In this document: in pieces, positions 36,301 to 51,300 of the stretch
Position numbering within the stretch: position 1 is the first letter of the stretch
Layout: every line of letters begins with the position of its first letter
From: Macrothele yani
Taxonomy: Eukaryota > Arthropoda > Arachnida > Araneae > Macrothelidae
Length of the DNA stretch: 64,000 nucleotides
Direction of reading: 5' to 3'
NCBI GenBank assembly: GCA_039090855.1
Contig: CM077034.1
Coordinates: forward strand, 9,812,984 to 9,876,983
Position numbers and translations under genes: made by a program
Notes under the pieces: generated by a model
The model's input: only the letters and a program-made list of their open reading frames with translations
Told to the model about the DNA's origin: nothing
Databases searched by the model: none

Positions 36301-39300
36301 ATAATTTACCATATCTTGAAAGCAATTACTTTAAATATCAAAAATATTTACATCCATGCCTCACCGGGATTCGAACCCGGACCCCGTTCAGACGAATGAT
36401 CAGAGGCCATCGCCTAGACCACTGCGCCACCGGGGCGGCAAACAATTAATTTAGACAGGTACAGAAGTCATTAATATAAATATTAAATAATAATGGAGGA
36501 AGTACCGAGCCTTGAGGGACTCTTGAAATAACTGATTGTAAGTTAGATCTGGTATGTTCAATTTCTGGTTGGAGGAAGACCGTCACACAAGAAAACTGCC
36601 ACAAAGGAAAACTGGCCAGATGCACAAGTGATAGAAATGAAAACAAAAACTATTAATGAATAATTTACCATATCTTGAAAGCAATTACTTTAAATATCAA
36701 AAATATTTACATCCATGCCTCACCGGGATTCGAACCCGGACCCCGTTCAGACGAATGATCAGAGGCCATCGCCTAGACCACTGCGCCACCGGGGCGGCAA
36801 ACAATTAATTTAGACAGGTACAGAAGTCATTAATATAAATATTAAATAATAATGGAGGAAGTACCGAGCCTTGAGGGACTCTTGAAATAACTGATTGTAA
36901 GTTAGATCTGGTATGTTCAATTTCTGGTTGGAGGAAGACCGTCACACAAGAAAACTGCCACAAAGGAAAACTGGCCAGATGCACAAGTGATAGAAATGAA
37001 AACAAAAACTATTAATGAATAATTTACCATATCTTGAAAGCAATTACTTTAAATATCAAAAATATTTACATCCATGCCTCACCGGGATTCGAACCCGGAC
37101 CCCGTTCAGACGAATGATCAGAGGCCATCGCCTAGACCACTGCGCCACCGGGGCGGCAAACAATTAATTTAGACAGGTACAGAAGTCATTAATATAAATA
37201 TTAAATAATAATGGAGGAAGTACCGAGCCTTGAGGGACTCTTGAAATAACTGATTGTAAGTTAGATCTGGTATGTTCAATTTCTGGTTGGAGGAAGACCG
37301 TCACACAAGAAAACTGCCACAAAGGAAAACTGGCCAGATGCACAAGTGATAGAAATGAAAACAAAAACTATTAATGAATAATTTACCATATCTTGAAAGC
37401 AATTACTTTAAATATCAAAAATATTTACATCCATGCCTCACCGGGATTCGAACCCGGACCCCGTTCAGACGAATGATCAGAGGCCATCGCCTAGACCACT
37501 GCGCCACCGGGGCGGCAAACAATTAATTTAGACAGGTACAGAAGTCATTAATATAAATATTAAATAATAATGGAGGAAGTACCGAGCCTTGAGGGACTCT
37601 TGAAATAACTGATTGTAAGTTAGATCTGGTATGTTCAATTTCTGGTTGGAGGAAGACCGTCACACAAGAAAACTGCCACAAAGGAAAACTGGCCAGATGC
37701 ACAAGTGATAGAAATGAAAACAAAAACTATTAATGAATAATTTACCATATCTTGAAAGCAATTACTTTAAATATCAAAAATATTTACATCCATGCCTCAC
37801 CGGGATTCGAACCCGGACCCCGTTCAGACGAATGATCAGAGGCCATCGCCTAGACCACTGCGCCACCGGGGCGGCAAACAATTAATTTAGACAGGTACAG
37901 AAGTCATTAATATAAATATTAAATAATAATGGAGGAAGTACCGAGCCTTGAGGGACTCTTGAAATAACTGATTGTAAGTTAGATCTGGTATGTTCAATTT
38001 CTGGTTGGAGGAAGACCGTCACACAAGAAAACTGCCACAAAGGAAAACTGGCCAGATGCACAAGTGATAGAAATGAAAACAAAAACTATTAATGAATAAT
38101 TTACCATATCTTGAAAGCAATTACTTTAAATATCAAAAATATTTACATCCATGCCTCACCGGGATTCGAACCCGGACCCCGTTCAGACGAATGATCAGAG
38201 GCCATCGCCTAGACCACTGCGCCACCGGGGCGGCAAACAATTAATTTAGACAGGTACAGAAGTCATTAATATAAATATTAAATAATAATGGAGGAAGTAC
38301 CGAGCCTTGAGGGACTCTTGAAATAACTGATTGTAAGTTAGATCTGGTATGTTCAATTTCTGGTTGGAGGAAGACCGTCACACAAGAAAACTGCCACAAA
38401 GGAAAACTGGCCAGATGCACAAGTGATAGAAATGAAAACAAAAACTATTAATGAATAATTTACCATATCTTGAAAGCAATTACTTTAAATATCAAAAATA
38501 TTTACATCCATGCCTCACCGGGATTCGAACCCGGACCCCGTTCAGACGAATGATCAGAGGCCATCGCCTAGACCACTGCGCCACCGGGGCGGCAAACAAT
38601 TAATTTAGACAGGTACAGAAGTCATTAATATAAATATTAAATAATAATGGAGGAAGTACCGAGCCTTGAGGGACTCTTGAAATAACTGATTGTAAGTTAG
38701 ATCTGGTATGTTCAATTTCTGGTTGGAGGAAGACCGTCACACAAGAAAACTGCCACAAAGGAAAACTGGCCAGATGCACAAGTGATAGAAATGAAAACAA
38801 AAACTATTAATGAATAATTTACCATATCTTGAAAGCAATTACTTTAAATATCAAAAATATTTACATCCATGCCTCACCGGGATTCGAACCCGGACCCCGT
38901 TCAGACGAATGATCAGAGGCCATCGCCTAGACCACTGCGCCACCGGGGCGGCAAACAATTAATTTAGACAGGTACAGAAGTCATTAATATAAATATTAAA
39001 TAATAATGGAGGAAGTACCGAGCCTTGAGGGACTCTTGAAATAACTGATTGTAAGTTAGATCTGGTATGTTCAATTTCTGGTTGGAGGAAGACCGTCACA
39101 CAAGAAAACTGCCACAAAGGAAAACTGGCCAGATGCACAAGTGATAGAAATGAAAACAAAAACTATTAATGAATAATTTACCATATCTTGAAAGCAATTA
39201 CTTTAAATATCAAAAATATTTACATCCATGCCTCACCGGGATTCGAACCCGGACCCCGTTCAGACGAATGATCAGAGGCCATCGCCTAGACCACTGCGCC

Positions 39301-42300
39301 ACCGGGGCGGCAAACAATTAATTTAGACAGGTACAGAAGTCATTAATATAAATATTAAATAATAATGGAGGAAGTACCGAGCCTTGAGGGACTCTTGAAA
39401 TAACTGATTGTAAGTTAGATCTGGTATGTTCAATTTCTGGTTGGAGGAAGACCGTCACACAAGAAAACTGCCACAAAGGAAAACTGGCCAGATGCACAAG
39501 TGATAGAAATGAAAACAAAAACTATTAATGAATAATTTACCATATCTTGAAAGCAATTACTTTAAATATCAAAAATATTTACATCCATGCCTCACCGGGA
39601 TTCGAACCCGGACCCCGTTCAGACGAATGATCAGAGGCCATCGCCTAGACCACTGCGCCACCGGGGCGGCAAACAATTAATTTAGACAGGTACAGAAGTC
39701 ATTAATATAAATATTAAATAATAATGGAGGAAGTACCGAGCCTTGAGGGACTCTTGAAATAACTGATTGTAAGTTAGATCTGGTATGTTCAATTTCTGGT
39801 TGGAGGAAGACCGTCACACAAGAAAACTGCCACAAAGGAAAACTGGCCAGATGCACAAGTGATAGAAATGAAAACAAAAACTATTAATGAATAATTTACC
39901 ATATCTTGAAAGCAATTACTTTAAATATCAAAAATATTTACATCCATGCCTCACCGGGATTCGAACCCGGACCCCGTTCAGACGAATGATCAGAGGCCAT
40001 CGCCTAGACCACTGCGCCACCGGGGCGGCAAACAATTAATTTAGACAGGTACAGAAGTCATTAATATAAATATTAAATAATAATGGAGGAAGTACCGAGC
40101 CTTGAGGGACTCTTGAAATAACTGATTGTAAGTTAGATCTGGTATGTTCAATTTCTGGTTGGAGGAAGACCGTCACACAAGAAAACTGCCACAAAGGAAA
40201 ACTGGCCAGATGCACAAGTGATAGAAATGAAAACAAAAACTATTAATGAATAATTTACCATATCTTGAAAGCAATTACTTTAAATATCAAAAATATTTAC
40301 ATCCATGCCTCACCGGGATTCGAACCCGGACCCCGTTCAGACGAATGATCAGAGGCCATCGCCTAGACCACTGCGCCACCGGGGCGGCAAACAATTAATT
40401 TAGACAGGTACAGAAGTCATTAATATAAATATTAAATAATAATGGAGGAAGTACCGAGCCTTGAGGGACTCTTGAAATAACTGATTGTAAGTTAGATCTG
40501 GTATGTTCAATTTCTGGTTGGAGGAAGACTGTCACACAAGAAAACTGCCACAAAGGAAAACTGGCCAGATGCACAAGTGATAGAAATGAAAACAAAAACT
40601 ATTAATGAATAATTTACCATATCTTGAAAGCAATTACTTTAAATATCAAAAATATTTACATCCATGCCTCACCGGGATTCGAACCCGGACCCCGTTCAGA
40701 CGAATGATCAGAGGCCATCGCCTAGACCACTGCGCCACCGGGGCGGCAAACAATTAATTTAGACAGGTACAGAAGTCATTAATATAAATATTAAATAATA
40801 ATGGAGGAAGTACCGAGCCTTGAGGGACTCTTGAAATAACTGATTGTAAGTTAGATCTGGTATGTTCAATTTCTGGTTGGAGGAAGACCGTCACACAAGA
40901 AAACTGCCACAAAGGAAAACTGGCCAGATGCACAAGTGATAGAAATGAAAACAAAAACTATTAATGAATAATTTACCATATCTTGAAAGCAATTACTTTA
41001 AATATCAAAAATATTTACATCCATGCCTCACCGGGATTCGAACCCGGACCCCGTTCAGACGAATGATCAGAGGCCATCGCCTAGACCACTGCGCCACCGG
41101 GGCGGCAAACAATTAATTTAGACAGGTACAGAAGTCATTAATATAAATATTAAATAATAATGGAGGAAGTACCGAGCCTTGAGGGACTCTTGAAATAACT
41201 GATTGTAAGTTAGATCTGGTATGTTCAATTTCTGGTTGGAGGAAGACCGTCACACAAGAAAACTGCCACAAAGGAAAACTGGCCAGATGCACAAGTGATA
41301 GAAATGAAAACAAAAACTATTAATGAATAATTTACCATATCTTGAAAGCAATTACTTTAAATATCAAAAATATTTACATCCATGCCTCACCGGGATTCGA
41401 ACCCGGACCCCGTTCAGACGAATGATCAGAGGCCATCGCCTAGACCACTGCGCCACCGGGGCGGCAAACAATTAATTTAGACAGGTACAGAAGTCATTAA
41501 TATAAATATTAAATAATAATGGAGGAAGTACCGAGCCTTGAGGGACTCTTGAAATAACTGATTGTAAGTTAGATCTGGTATGTTCAATTTCTGGTTGGAG
41601 GAAGACCGTCACACAAGAAAACTGCCACAAAGGAAAACTGGCCAGATGCACAAGTGATAGAAATGAAAACAAAAACTATTAATGAATAATTTACCATATC
41701 TTGAAAGCAATTACTTTAAATATCAAAAATATTTACATCCATGCCTCACCGGGATTCGAACCCGGACCCCGTTCAGACGAATGATCAGAGGCCATCGCCT
41801 AGACCACTGCGCCACCGGGGCGGCAAACAATTAATTTAGACAGGTACAGAAGTCATTAATATAAATATTAAATAATAATGGAGGAAGTACCGAGCCTTGA
41901 GGGACTCTTGAAATAACTGATTGTAAGTTAGATCTGGTATGTTCAATTTCTGGTTGGAGGAAGACCGTCACACAAGAAAACTGCCACAAAGGAAAACTGG
42001 CCAGATGCACAAGTGATAGAAATGAAAACAAAAACTATTAATGAATAATTTACCATATCTTGAAAGCAATTACTTTAAATATCAAAAATATTTACATCCA
42101 TGCCTCACCGGGATTCGAACCCGGACCCCGTTCAGACGAATGATCAGAGGCCATCGCCTAGACCACTGCGCCACCGGGGCGGCAAACAATTAATTTAGAC
42201 AGGTACAGAAGTCATTAATATAAATATTAAATAATAATGGAGGAAGTACCGAGCCTTGAGGGACTCTTGAAATAACTGATTGTAAGTTAGATCTGGTATG

Positions 42301-45300
42301 TTCAATTTCTGGTTGGAGGAAGACCGTCACACAAGAAAACTGCCACAAAGGAAAACTGGCCAGGTGCACAAGTGATAGAAATGAAAACAAAAACTATTAA
42401 TGAATAATTTACCATATCTTGAAAGCAATTACTTTAAATATCAAAAATATTTACATCCATGCCTCACCGGGATTCGAACCCGGACCCCGTTCAGACGAAT
42501 GATCAGAGGCCATCGCCTAGACCACTGCGCCACCGGGGCGGCAAACAATTAATTTAGACAGGTACAGAAGTCATTAATATAAATATTAAATAATAATGGA
42601 GGAAGTACCGAGCCTTGAGGGACTCTTGAAATAACTGATTGTAAGTTAGATCTGGTATGTTCAATTTCTGGTTGGAGGAAGACCGTCACACAAGAAAACT
42701 GCCACAAAGGAAAACTGGCCAGATGCACAAGTGATAGAAATGAAAACAAAAACTATTAATGAATAATTTACCATATCTTGAAAGCAATTACTTTAAATAT
42801 CAAAAATATTTACATCCATGCCTCACCGGGATTCGAACCGGACCCCGTTCAGACGAATGATCAGAGGCCATCGCCTAGACCACTGCGCCACCGGGGCGGC
42901 AAACAATTAATTTAGACAGGTACAGAAGTCATTAATATAAATATTAAATAATAATGGAGGAAGTACCGAGCCTTGAGGGACTCTTGAAATAACTGATTGT
43001 AAGTTAGATCTGGTATGTTCAATTTCTGGTTGGAGGAAGACCGTCACACAAGAAAACTGCCACAAAGGAAAACTGGCCAGATGCACAAGTGATAGAAATG
43101 AAAACAAAAACTATTAATGAATAATTTACCATATCTTGAAAGCAATTACTTTAAATATCAAAAATATTTACATCCATGCCTCACCGGGATTCGAACCCGG
43201 ACCCCGTTCAGACGAATGATCAGAGGCCATCGCCTAGACCACTGCGCCACCGGGGCGGCAAACAATTAATTTAGACAGGTACAGAAGTCATTAATATAAA
43301 TATTAAATAATAATGGAGGAAGTACCGAGCCTTGAGGGACTCTTGAAATAACTGATTGTAAGTTAGATCTGGTATGTTCAATTTCTGGTTGGAGGAAGAC
43401 CGTCACACAAGAAAACTGCCACAAAGGAAAACTGGCCAGATGCACAAGTGATAGAAATGAAAACAAAAACTATTAATGAATAATTTACCATATCTTGAAA
43501 GCAATTACTTTAAATATCAAAAATATTTACATCCATGCCTCACCGGGATTCGAACCCGGACCCCGTTCAGACGAATGATCAGAGGCCATCGCCTAGACCA
43601 CTGCGCCACCGGGGCGGCAAACAATTAATTTAGACAGGTACAGAAGTCATTAATATAAATATTAAATAATAATGGAGGAAGTACCGAGCCTTGAGGGACT
43701 CTTGAAATAACTGATTGTAAGTTAGATCTGGTATGTTCAATTTCTGGTTGGAGGAAGACCGTCACACAAGAAAACTGCCACAAAGGAAAACTGGCCAGAT
43801 GCACAAGTGATAGAAATGAAAACAAAAACTATTAATGAATAATTTACCATATCTTGAAAGCAATTACTTTAAATATCAAAAATATTTACATCCATGCCTC
43901 ACCGGGATTCGAACCCGGACCCCGTTCAGACGAATGATCAGAGGCCATCGCCTAGACCACTGCGCCACCGGGGCGGCAAACAATTAATTTAGACAGGTAC
44001 AGAAGTCATTAATATAAATATTAAATAATAATGGAGGAAGTACCGAGCCTTGAGGGACTCTTGAAATAACTGATTGTAAGTTAGATCTGGTATGTTCAAT
44101 TTCTGGTTGGAGGAAGACCGTCACACAAGAAAACTGCCACAAAGGAAAACTGGCCAGATGCACAAGTGATAGAAATGAAAACAAAAACTATTAATGAATA
44201 ATTTACCATATCTTGAAAGCAATTACTTTAAATATCAAAAATATTTACATCCATGCCTCACCGGGATTCGAACCCGGACCCCGTTCAGACGAATGATCAG
44301 AGGCCATCGCCTAGACCACTGCGCCACCGGGGCGGCAAACAATTAATTTAGACAGGTACAGAAGTCATTAATATAAATATTAAATAATAATGGAGGAAGT
44401 ACCGAGCCTTGAGGGACTCTTGAAATAACTGATTGTAAGTTAGATCTGGTATGTTCAATTTCTGGTTGGAGGAAGACCGTCACACAAGAAAACTGCCACA
44501 AAGGAAAACTGGCCAGATGCACAAGTGATAGAAATGAAAACAAAAACTATTAATGAATAATTTACCATATCTTGAAAGCAATTACTTTAAATATCAAAAA
44601 TATTTACATCCATGCCTCACCGGGATTCGAACCCGGACCCCGTTCAGACGAATGATCAGAGGCCATCGCCTAGACCACTGCGCCACCGGGGCGGCAAACA
44701 ATTAATTTAGACAGGTACAGAAGTCATTAATATAAATATTAAATAATAATGGAGGAAGTACCGAGCCTTGAGGGACTCTTGAAATAACTGATTGTAAGTT
44801 AGATCTGGTATGTTCAATTTCTGGTTGGAGGAAGACCGTCACACAAGAAAACTGCCACAAAGGAAAACTGGCCAGATGCACAAGTGATAGAAATGAAAAC
44901 AAAAACTATTAATGAATAATTTACCATATCTTGAAAGCAATTACTTTAAATATCAAAAATATTTACATCCATGCCTCACCGGGATTCGAACCCGGACCCC
45001 GTTCAGACGAATGATCAGAGGCCATCGCCTAGACCACTGCGCCACCGGGGCGGCAAACAATTAATTTAGACAGGTACAGAAGTCATTAATATAAATATTA
45101 AATAATAATGGAGGAAGTACCGAGCCTTGAGGGACTCTTGAAATAACTGATTGTAAGTTAGATCTGGTATGTTCAATTTCTGGTTGGAGGAAGACCGTCA
45201 CACAAGAAAACTGCCACAAAGGAAAACTGGCCAGATGCACAAGTGATAGAAATGAAAACAAAAACTATTAATGAATAATTTACCATATCTTGAAAGCAAT

Positions 45301-48300
45301 TACTTTAAATATCAAAAATATTTACATCCATGCCTCACCGGGATTCGAACCCGGACCCCGTTCAGACGAATGATCAGAGGCCATCGCCTAGACCACTGCG
45401 CCACCGGGGCGGCAAACAATTAATTTAGACAGGTACAGAAGTCATTAATATAAATATTAAATAATAATGGAGGAAGTACCGAGCCTTGAGGGACTCTTGA
45501 AATAACTGATTGTAAGTTAGATCTGGTATGTTCAATTTCTGGTTGGAGGAAGACCGTCACACAAGAAAACTGCCACAAAGGAAAACTGGCCAGATGCACA
45601 AGTGATAGAAATGAAAACAAAAACTATTAATGAATAATTTACCATATCTTGAAAGCAATTACTTTAAATATCAAAAATATTTACATCCATGCCTCACCGG
45701 GATTCGAACCCGGACCCCGTTCAGACGAATGATCAGAGGCCATCGCCTAGACCACTGCGCCACCGGGGCGGCAAACAATTAATTTAGACAGGTACAGAAG
45801 TCATTAATATAAATATTAAATAATAATGGAGGAAGTACCGAGCCTTGAGGGACTCTTGAAATAACTGATTGTAAGTTAGATCTGGTATGTTCAATTTCTG
45901 GTTGGAGGAAGACCGTCACACAAGAAAACTGCCACAAAGGAAAACTGGCCAGATGCACAAGTGATAGAAATGAAAACAAAAACTATTAATGAATAATTTA
46001 CCATATCTTGAAAGCAATTACTTTAAATATCAAAAATATTTACATCCATGCCTCACCGGGATTCGAACCCGGACCCCGTTCAGACGAATGATCAGAGGCC
46101 ATCGCCTAGACCACTGCGCCACCGGGGCGGCAAACAATTAATTTAGACAGGTACAGAAGTCATTAATATAAATATTAAATAATAATGGAGGAAGTACCGA
46201 GCCTTGAGGGACTCTTGAAATAACTGATTGTAAGTTAGATCTGGTATGTTCAATTTCTGGTTGGAGGAAGACCGTCACACAAGAAAACTGCCACAAAGGA
46301 AAACTGGCCAGATGCACAAGTGATAGAAATGAAAACAAAAACTATTAATGAATAATTTACCATATCTTGAAAGCAATTACTTTAAATATCAAAAATATTT
46401 ACATCCATGCCTCACCGGGATTCGAACCCGGACCCCGTTCAGACGAATGATCAGAGGCCATCGCCTAGACCACTGCGCCACCGGGGCGGCAAACAATTAA
46501 TTTAGACAGGTACAGAAGTCATTAATATAAATATTAAATAATAATGGAGGAAGTACCGAGCCTTGAGGGACTCTTGAAATAACTGATTGTAAGTTAGATC
46601 TGGTATGTTCAATTTCTGGTTGGAGGAAGACCGTCACACAAGAAAACTGCCACAAAGGAAAACTGGCCAGATGCACAAGTGATAGAAATGAAAACAAAAA
46701 CTATTAATGAATAATTTACCATATCTTGAAAGCAATTACTTTAAATATCAAAAATATTTACATCCATGCCTCACCGGGATTCGAACCCGGACCCCGTTCA
46801 GACGAATGATCAGAGGCCATCGCCTAGACCACTGCGCCACCGGGGCGGCAAACAATTAATTTAGACAGGTACAGAAGTCATTAATATAAATATTAAATAA
46901 TAATGGAGGAAGTACCGAGCCTTGAGGGACTCTTGAAATAACTGATTGTAAGTTAGATCTGGTATGTTCAATTTCTGGTTGGAGGAAGACCGTCACACAA
47001 GAAAACTGCCACAAAGGAAAACTGGCCAGATGCACAAGTGATAGAAATGAAAACAAAAACTATTAATGAATAATTTACCATATCTTGAAAGCAATTACTT
47101 TAAATATCAAAAATATTTACATCCATGCCTCACCGGGATTCGAACCCGGACCCCGTTCAGACGAATGATCAGAGGCCATCGCCTAGACCACTGCGCCACC
47201 GGGGCGGCAAACAATTAATTTAGACAGGTACAGAAGTCATTAATATAAATATTAAATAATAATGGAGGAAGTACCGAGCCTTGAGGGACTCTTGAAATAA
47301 CTGATTGTAAGTTAGATCTGGTATGTTCAATTTCTGGTTGGAGGAAGACCGTCACACAAGAAAACTGCCACAAAGGAAAACTGGCCAGATGCACAAGTGA
47401 TAGAAATGAAAACAAAAACTATTAATGAATAATTTACCATATCTTGAAAGCAATTACTTTAAATATCAAAAATATTTACATCCATGCCTCACCGGGATTC
47501 GAACCCGGACCCCGTTCAGACGAATGATCAGAGGCCATCGCCTAGACCACTGCGCCACCGGGGCGGCAAACAATTAATTTAGACAGGTACAGAAGTCATT
47601 AATATAAATATTAAATAATAATGGAGGAAGTACCGAGCCTTGAGGGACTCTTGAAATAACTGATTGTAAGTTAGATCTGGTATGTTCAATTTCTGGTTGG
47701 AGGAAGACCGTCACACAAGAAAACTGCCACAAAGGAAAACTGGCCAGATGCACAAGTGATAGAAATGAAAACAAAAACTATTAATGAATAATTTACCATA
47801 TCTTGAAAGCAATTACTTTAAATATCAAAAATATTTACATCCATGCCTCACCGGGATTCGAACCCGGACCCCGTTCAGACGAATGATCAGAGGCCATCGC
47901 CTAGACCACTGCGCCACCGGGGCGGCAAACAATTAATTTAGACAGGTACAGAAGTCATTAATATAAATATTAAATAATAATGGAGGAAGTACCGAGCCTT
48001 GAGGGACTCTTGAAATAACTGATTGTAAGTTAGATCTGGTATGTTCAATTTCTGGTTGGAGGAAGACCGTCACACAAGAAAACTGCCACAAAGGAAAACT
48101 GGCCAGATGCACAAGTGATAGAAATGAAAACAAAAACTATTAATGAATAATTTACCATATCTTGAAAGCAATTACTTTAAATATCAAAAATATTTACATC
48201 CATGCCTCACCGGGATTCGAACCCGGACCCCGTTCAGACGAATGATCAGAGGCCATCGCCTAGACCACTGCGCCACCGGGGCGGCAAACAATTAATTTAG

Positions 48301-51300
48301 ACAGGTACAGAAGTCATTAATATAAATATTAAATAATAATGGAGGAAGCACGGAGCCTTGAGGGACTCTTGAAATAACTGATTGTAAGTTAGATCTGGTA
48401 TGTTCAATTTCTGGTTGGAGGAAGACCGTCACACAAGAAAACTGCCACAAAGGAAAACTGGCCAGATGCACAAGTGATAGAAATGAAAACAAAAACTATT
48501 AATGAATAATTTACCATATCTTGAAAGCAATTACTTTAAATATCAAAAATATTTACATCCATGCCTCACCGGGATTCGAACCCGGACCCCGTTCAGACGA
48601 ATGATCAGAGGCCATCGCCTAGACCACTGCGCCACCGGGGCGGCAAACAATTAATTTAGACAGGTACAGAAGTCATTAATATAAATATTAAATAATAATG
48701 GAGGAAGTACCGAGCCTTGAGGGACTCTTGAAATAACTGATTGTAAGTTAGATCTGGTATGTTCAATTTCTGGTTGGAGGAAGACCGTCACACAAGAAAA
48801 CTGCCACAAAGGAAAACTGGCCAGATGCACAAGTGATAGAAATGAAAACAAAAACTATTAATGAATAATTTACCATATCTTGAAAGCAATTACTTTAAAT
48901 ATCAAAAATATTTACATCCATGCCTCACCGGGATTCGAACCCGGACCCCGTTCAGACGAATGATCAGAGGCCATCGCCTAGACCACTGCGCCACCGGGGC
49001 GGCAAACAATTAATTTAGACAGGTACAGAAGTCATTAATATAAATATTAAATAATAATGGAGGAAGTACCGAGCCTTGAGGGACTCTTGAAATAACTGAT
49101 TGTAAGTTAGATCTGGTATGTTCAATTTCTGGTTGGAGGAAGACCGTCACACAAGAAAACTGCCACAAAGGAAAACTGGCCAGATGCACAAGTGATAGAA
49201 ATGAAAACAAAAACTATTAATGAATAATTTACCATATCTTGAAAGCAATTACTTTAAATATCAAAAATATTTACATCCATGCCTCACCGGGATTCGAACC
49301 CGGACCCCGTTCAGACGAATGATCAGAGGCCATCGCCTAGACCACTGCGCCACCGGGGCGGCAAACAATTAATTTAGACAGGTACAGAAGTCATTAATAT
49401 AAATATTAAATAATAATGGAGGAAGTACCGAGCCTTGAGGGACTCTTGAAATAACTGATTGTAAGTTAGATCTGGTATGTTCAATTTCTGGTTGGAGGAA
49501 GACCGTCACACAAGAAAACTGCCACAAAGGAAAACTGGCCAGATGCACAAGTGATAGAAATGAAAACAAAAACTATTAATGAATAATTTACCATATCTTG
49601 AAAGCAATTACTTTAAATATCAAAAATATTTACATCCATGCCTCACCGGGATTCGAACCCGGACCCCGTTCAGACGAATGATCAGAGGCCATCGCCTAGA
49701 CCACTGCGCCACCGGGGCGGCAAACAATTAATTTAGACAGGTACAGAAGTCATTAATATAAATATTAAATAATAATGGAGGAAGTACCGAGCCTTGAGGG
49801 ACTCTTGAAATAACTGATTGTAAGTTAGATCTGGTATGTTCAATTTCTGGTTGGAGGAAGACCGTCACACAAGAAAACTGCCACAAAGGAAAACTGGCCA
49901 GATGCACAAGTGATAGAAATGAAAACAAAAACTATTAATGAATAATTTACCATATCTTGAAAGCAATTACTTTAAATATCAAAAATATTTACATCCATGC
50001 CTCACCGGGATTCGAACCCGGACCCCGTTCAGACGAATGATCAGAGGCCATCGCCTAGACCACTGCGCCACCGGGGCGGCAAACAATTAATTTAGACAGG
50101 TACAGAAGTCATTAATATAAATATTAAATAATAATGGAGGAAGTACCGAGCCTTGAGGGACTCTTGAAATAACTGATTGTAAGTTAGATCTGGTATGTTC
50201 AATTTCTGGTTGGAGGAAGACCGTCACACAAGAAAACTGCCACAAAGGAAAACTGGCCAGATGCACAAGTGATAGAAATGAAAACAAAAACTATTAATGA
50301 ATAATTTACCATATCTTGAAAGCAATTACTTTAAATATCAAAAATATTTACATCCATGCCTCACCGGGATTCGAACCCGGACCCCGTTCAGACGAATGAT
50401 CAGAGGCCATCGCCTAGACCACTGCGCCACCGGGGCGGCAAACAATTAATTTAGACAGGTACAGAAGTCATTAATATAAATATTAAATAATAATGGAGGA
50501 AGTACCGAGCCTTGAGGGACTCTTGAAATAACTGATTGTAAGTTAGATCTGGTATGTTCAATTTCTGGTTGGAGGAAGACCGTCACACAAGAAAACTGCC
50601 ACAAAGGAAAACTGGCCAGATGCACAAGTGATAGAAATGAAAACAAAAACTATTAATGAATAATTTACCATATCTTGAAAGCAATTACTTTAAATATCAA
50701 AAATATTTACATCCATGCCTCACCGGGATTCGAACCCGGACCCCGTTCAGACGAATGATCAGAGGCCATCGCCTAGACCACTGCGCCACCGGGGCGGCAA
50801 ACAATTAATTTAGACAGGTACAGAAGTCATTAATATAAGTATTAAATAATAATGGAGGAAGCACGGAGCCTTGAGGGACTCTTGAAATAACTGATTGTAA
50901 GTTAGATCTGGTATGTTCAATTTCTGGTTGGAGGAAGACCGTCACACAAGAAAACTGCCACAAAGGAAAACTGGCCAGATGCACAAGTGATAGAAATGAA
51001 AACAAAAACTATTAATGAATAATTTACCATATCTTGAAAGCAATTACTTTAAATATCAAAAATATTTACATCCATGCCTCACCGGGATTCGAACCCGGAC
51101 CCCGTTCAGACGAATGATCAGAGGCCATCGCCTAGACCACTGCGCCACCGGGGCGGCAAACAATTAATTTAGACAGGTACAGAAGTCATTAATATAAATA
51201 TTAAATAATAATGGAGGAAGTACCGAGCCTTGAGGGACTCTTGAAATAACTGATTGTAAGTTAGATCTGGTATGTTCAATTTCTGGTTGGAGGAAGACCG

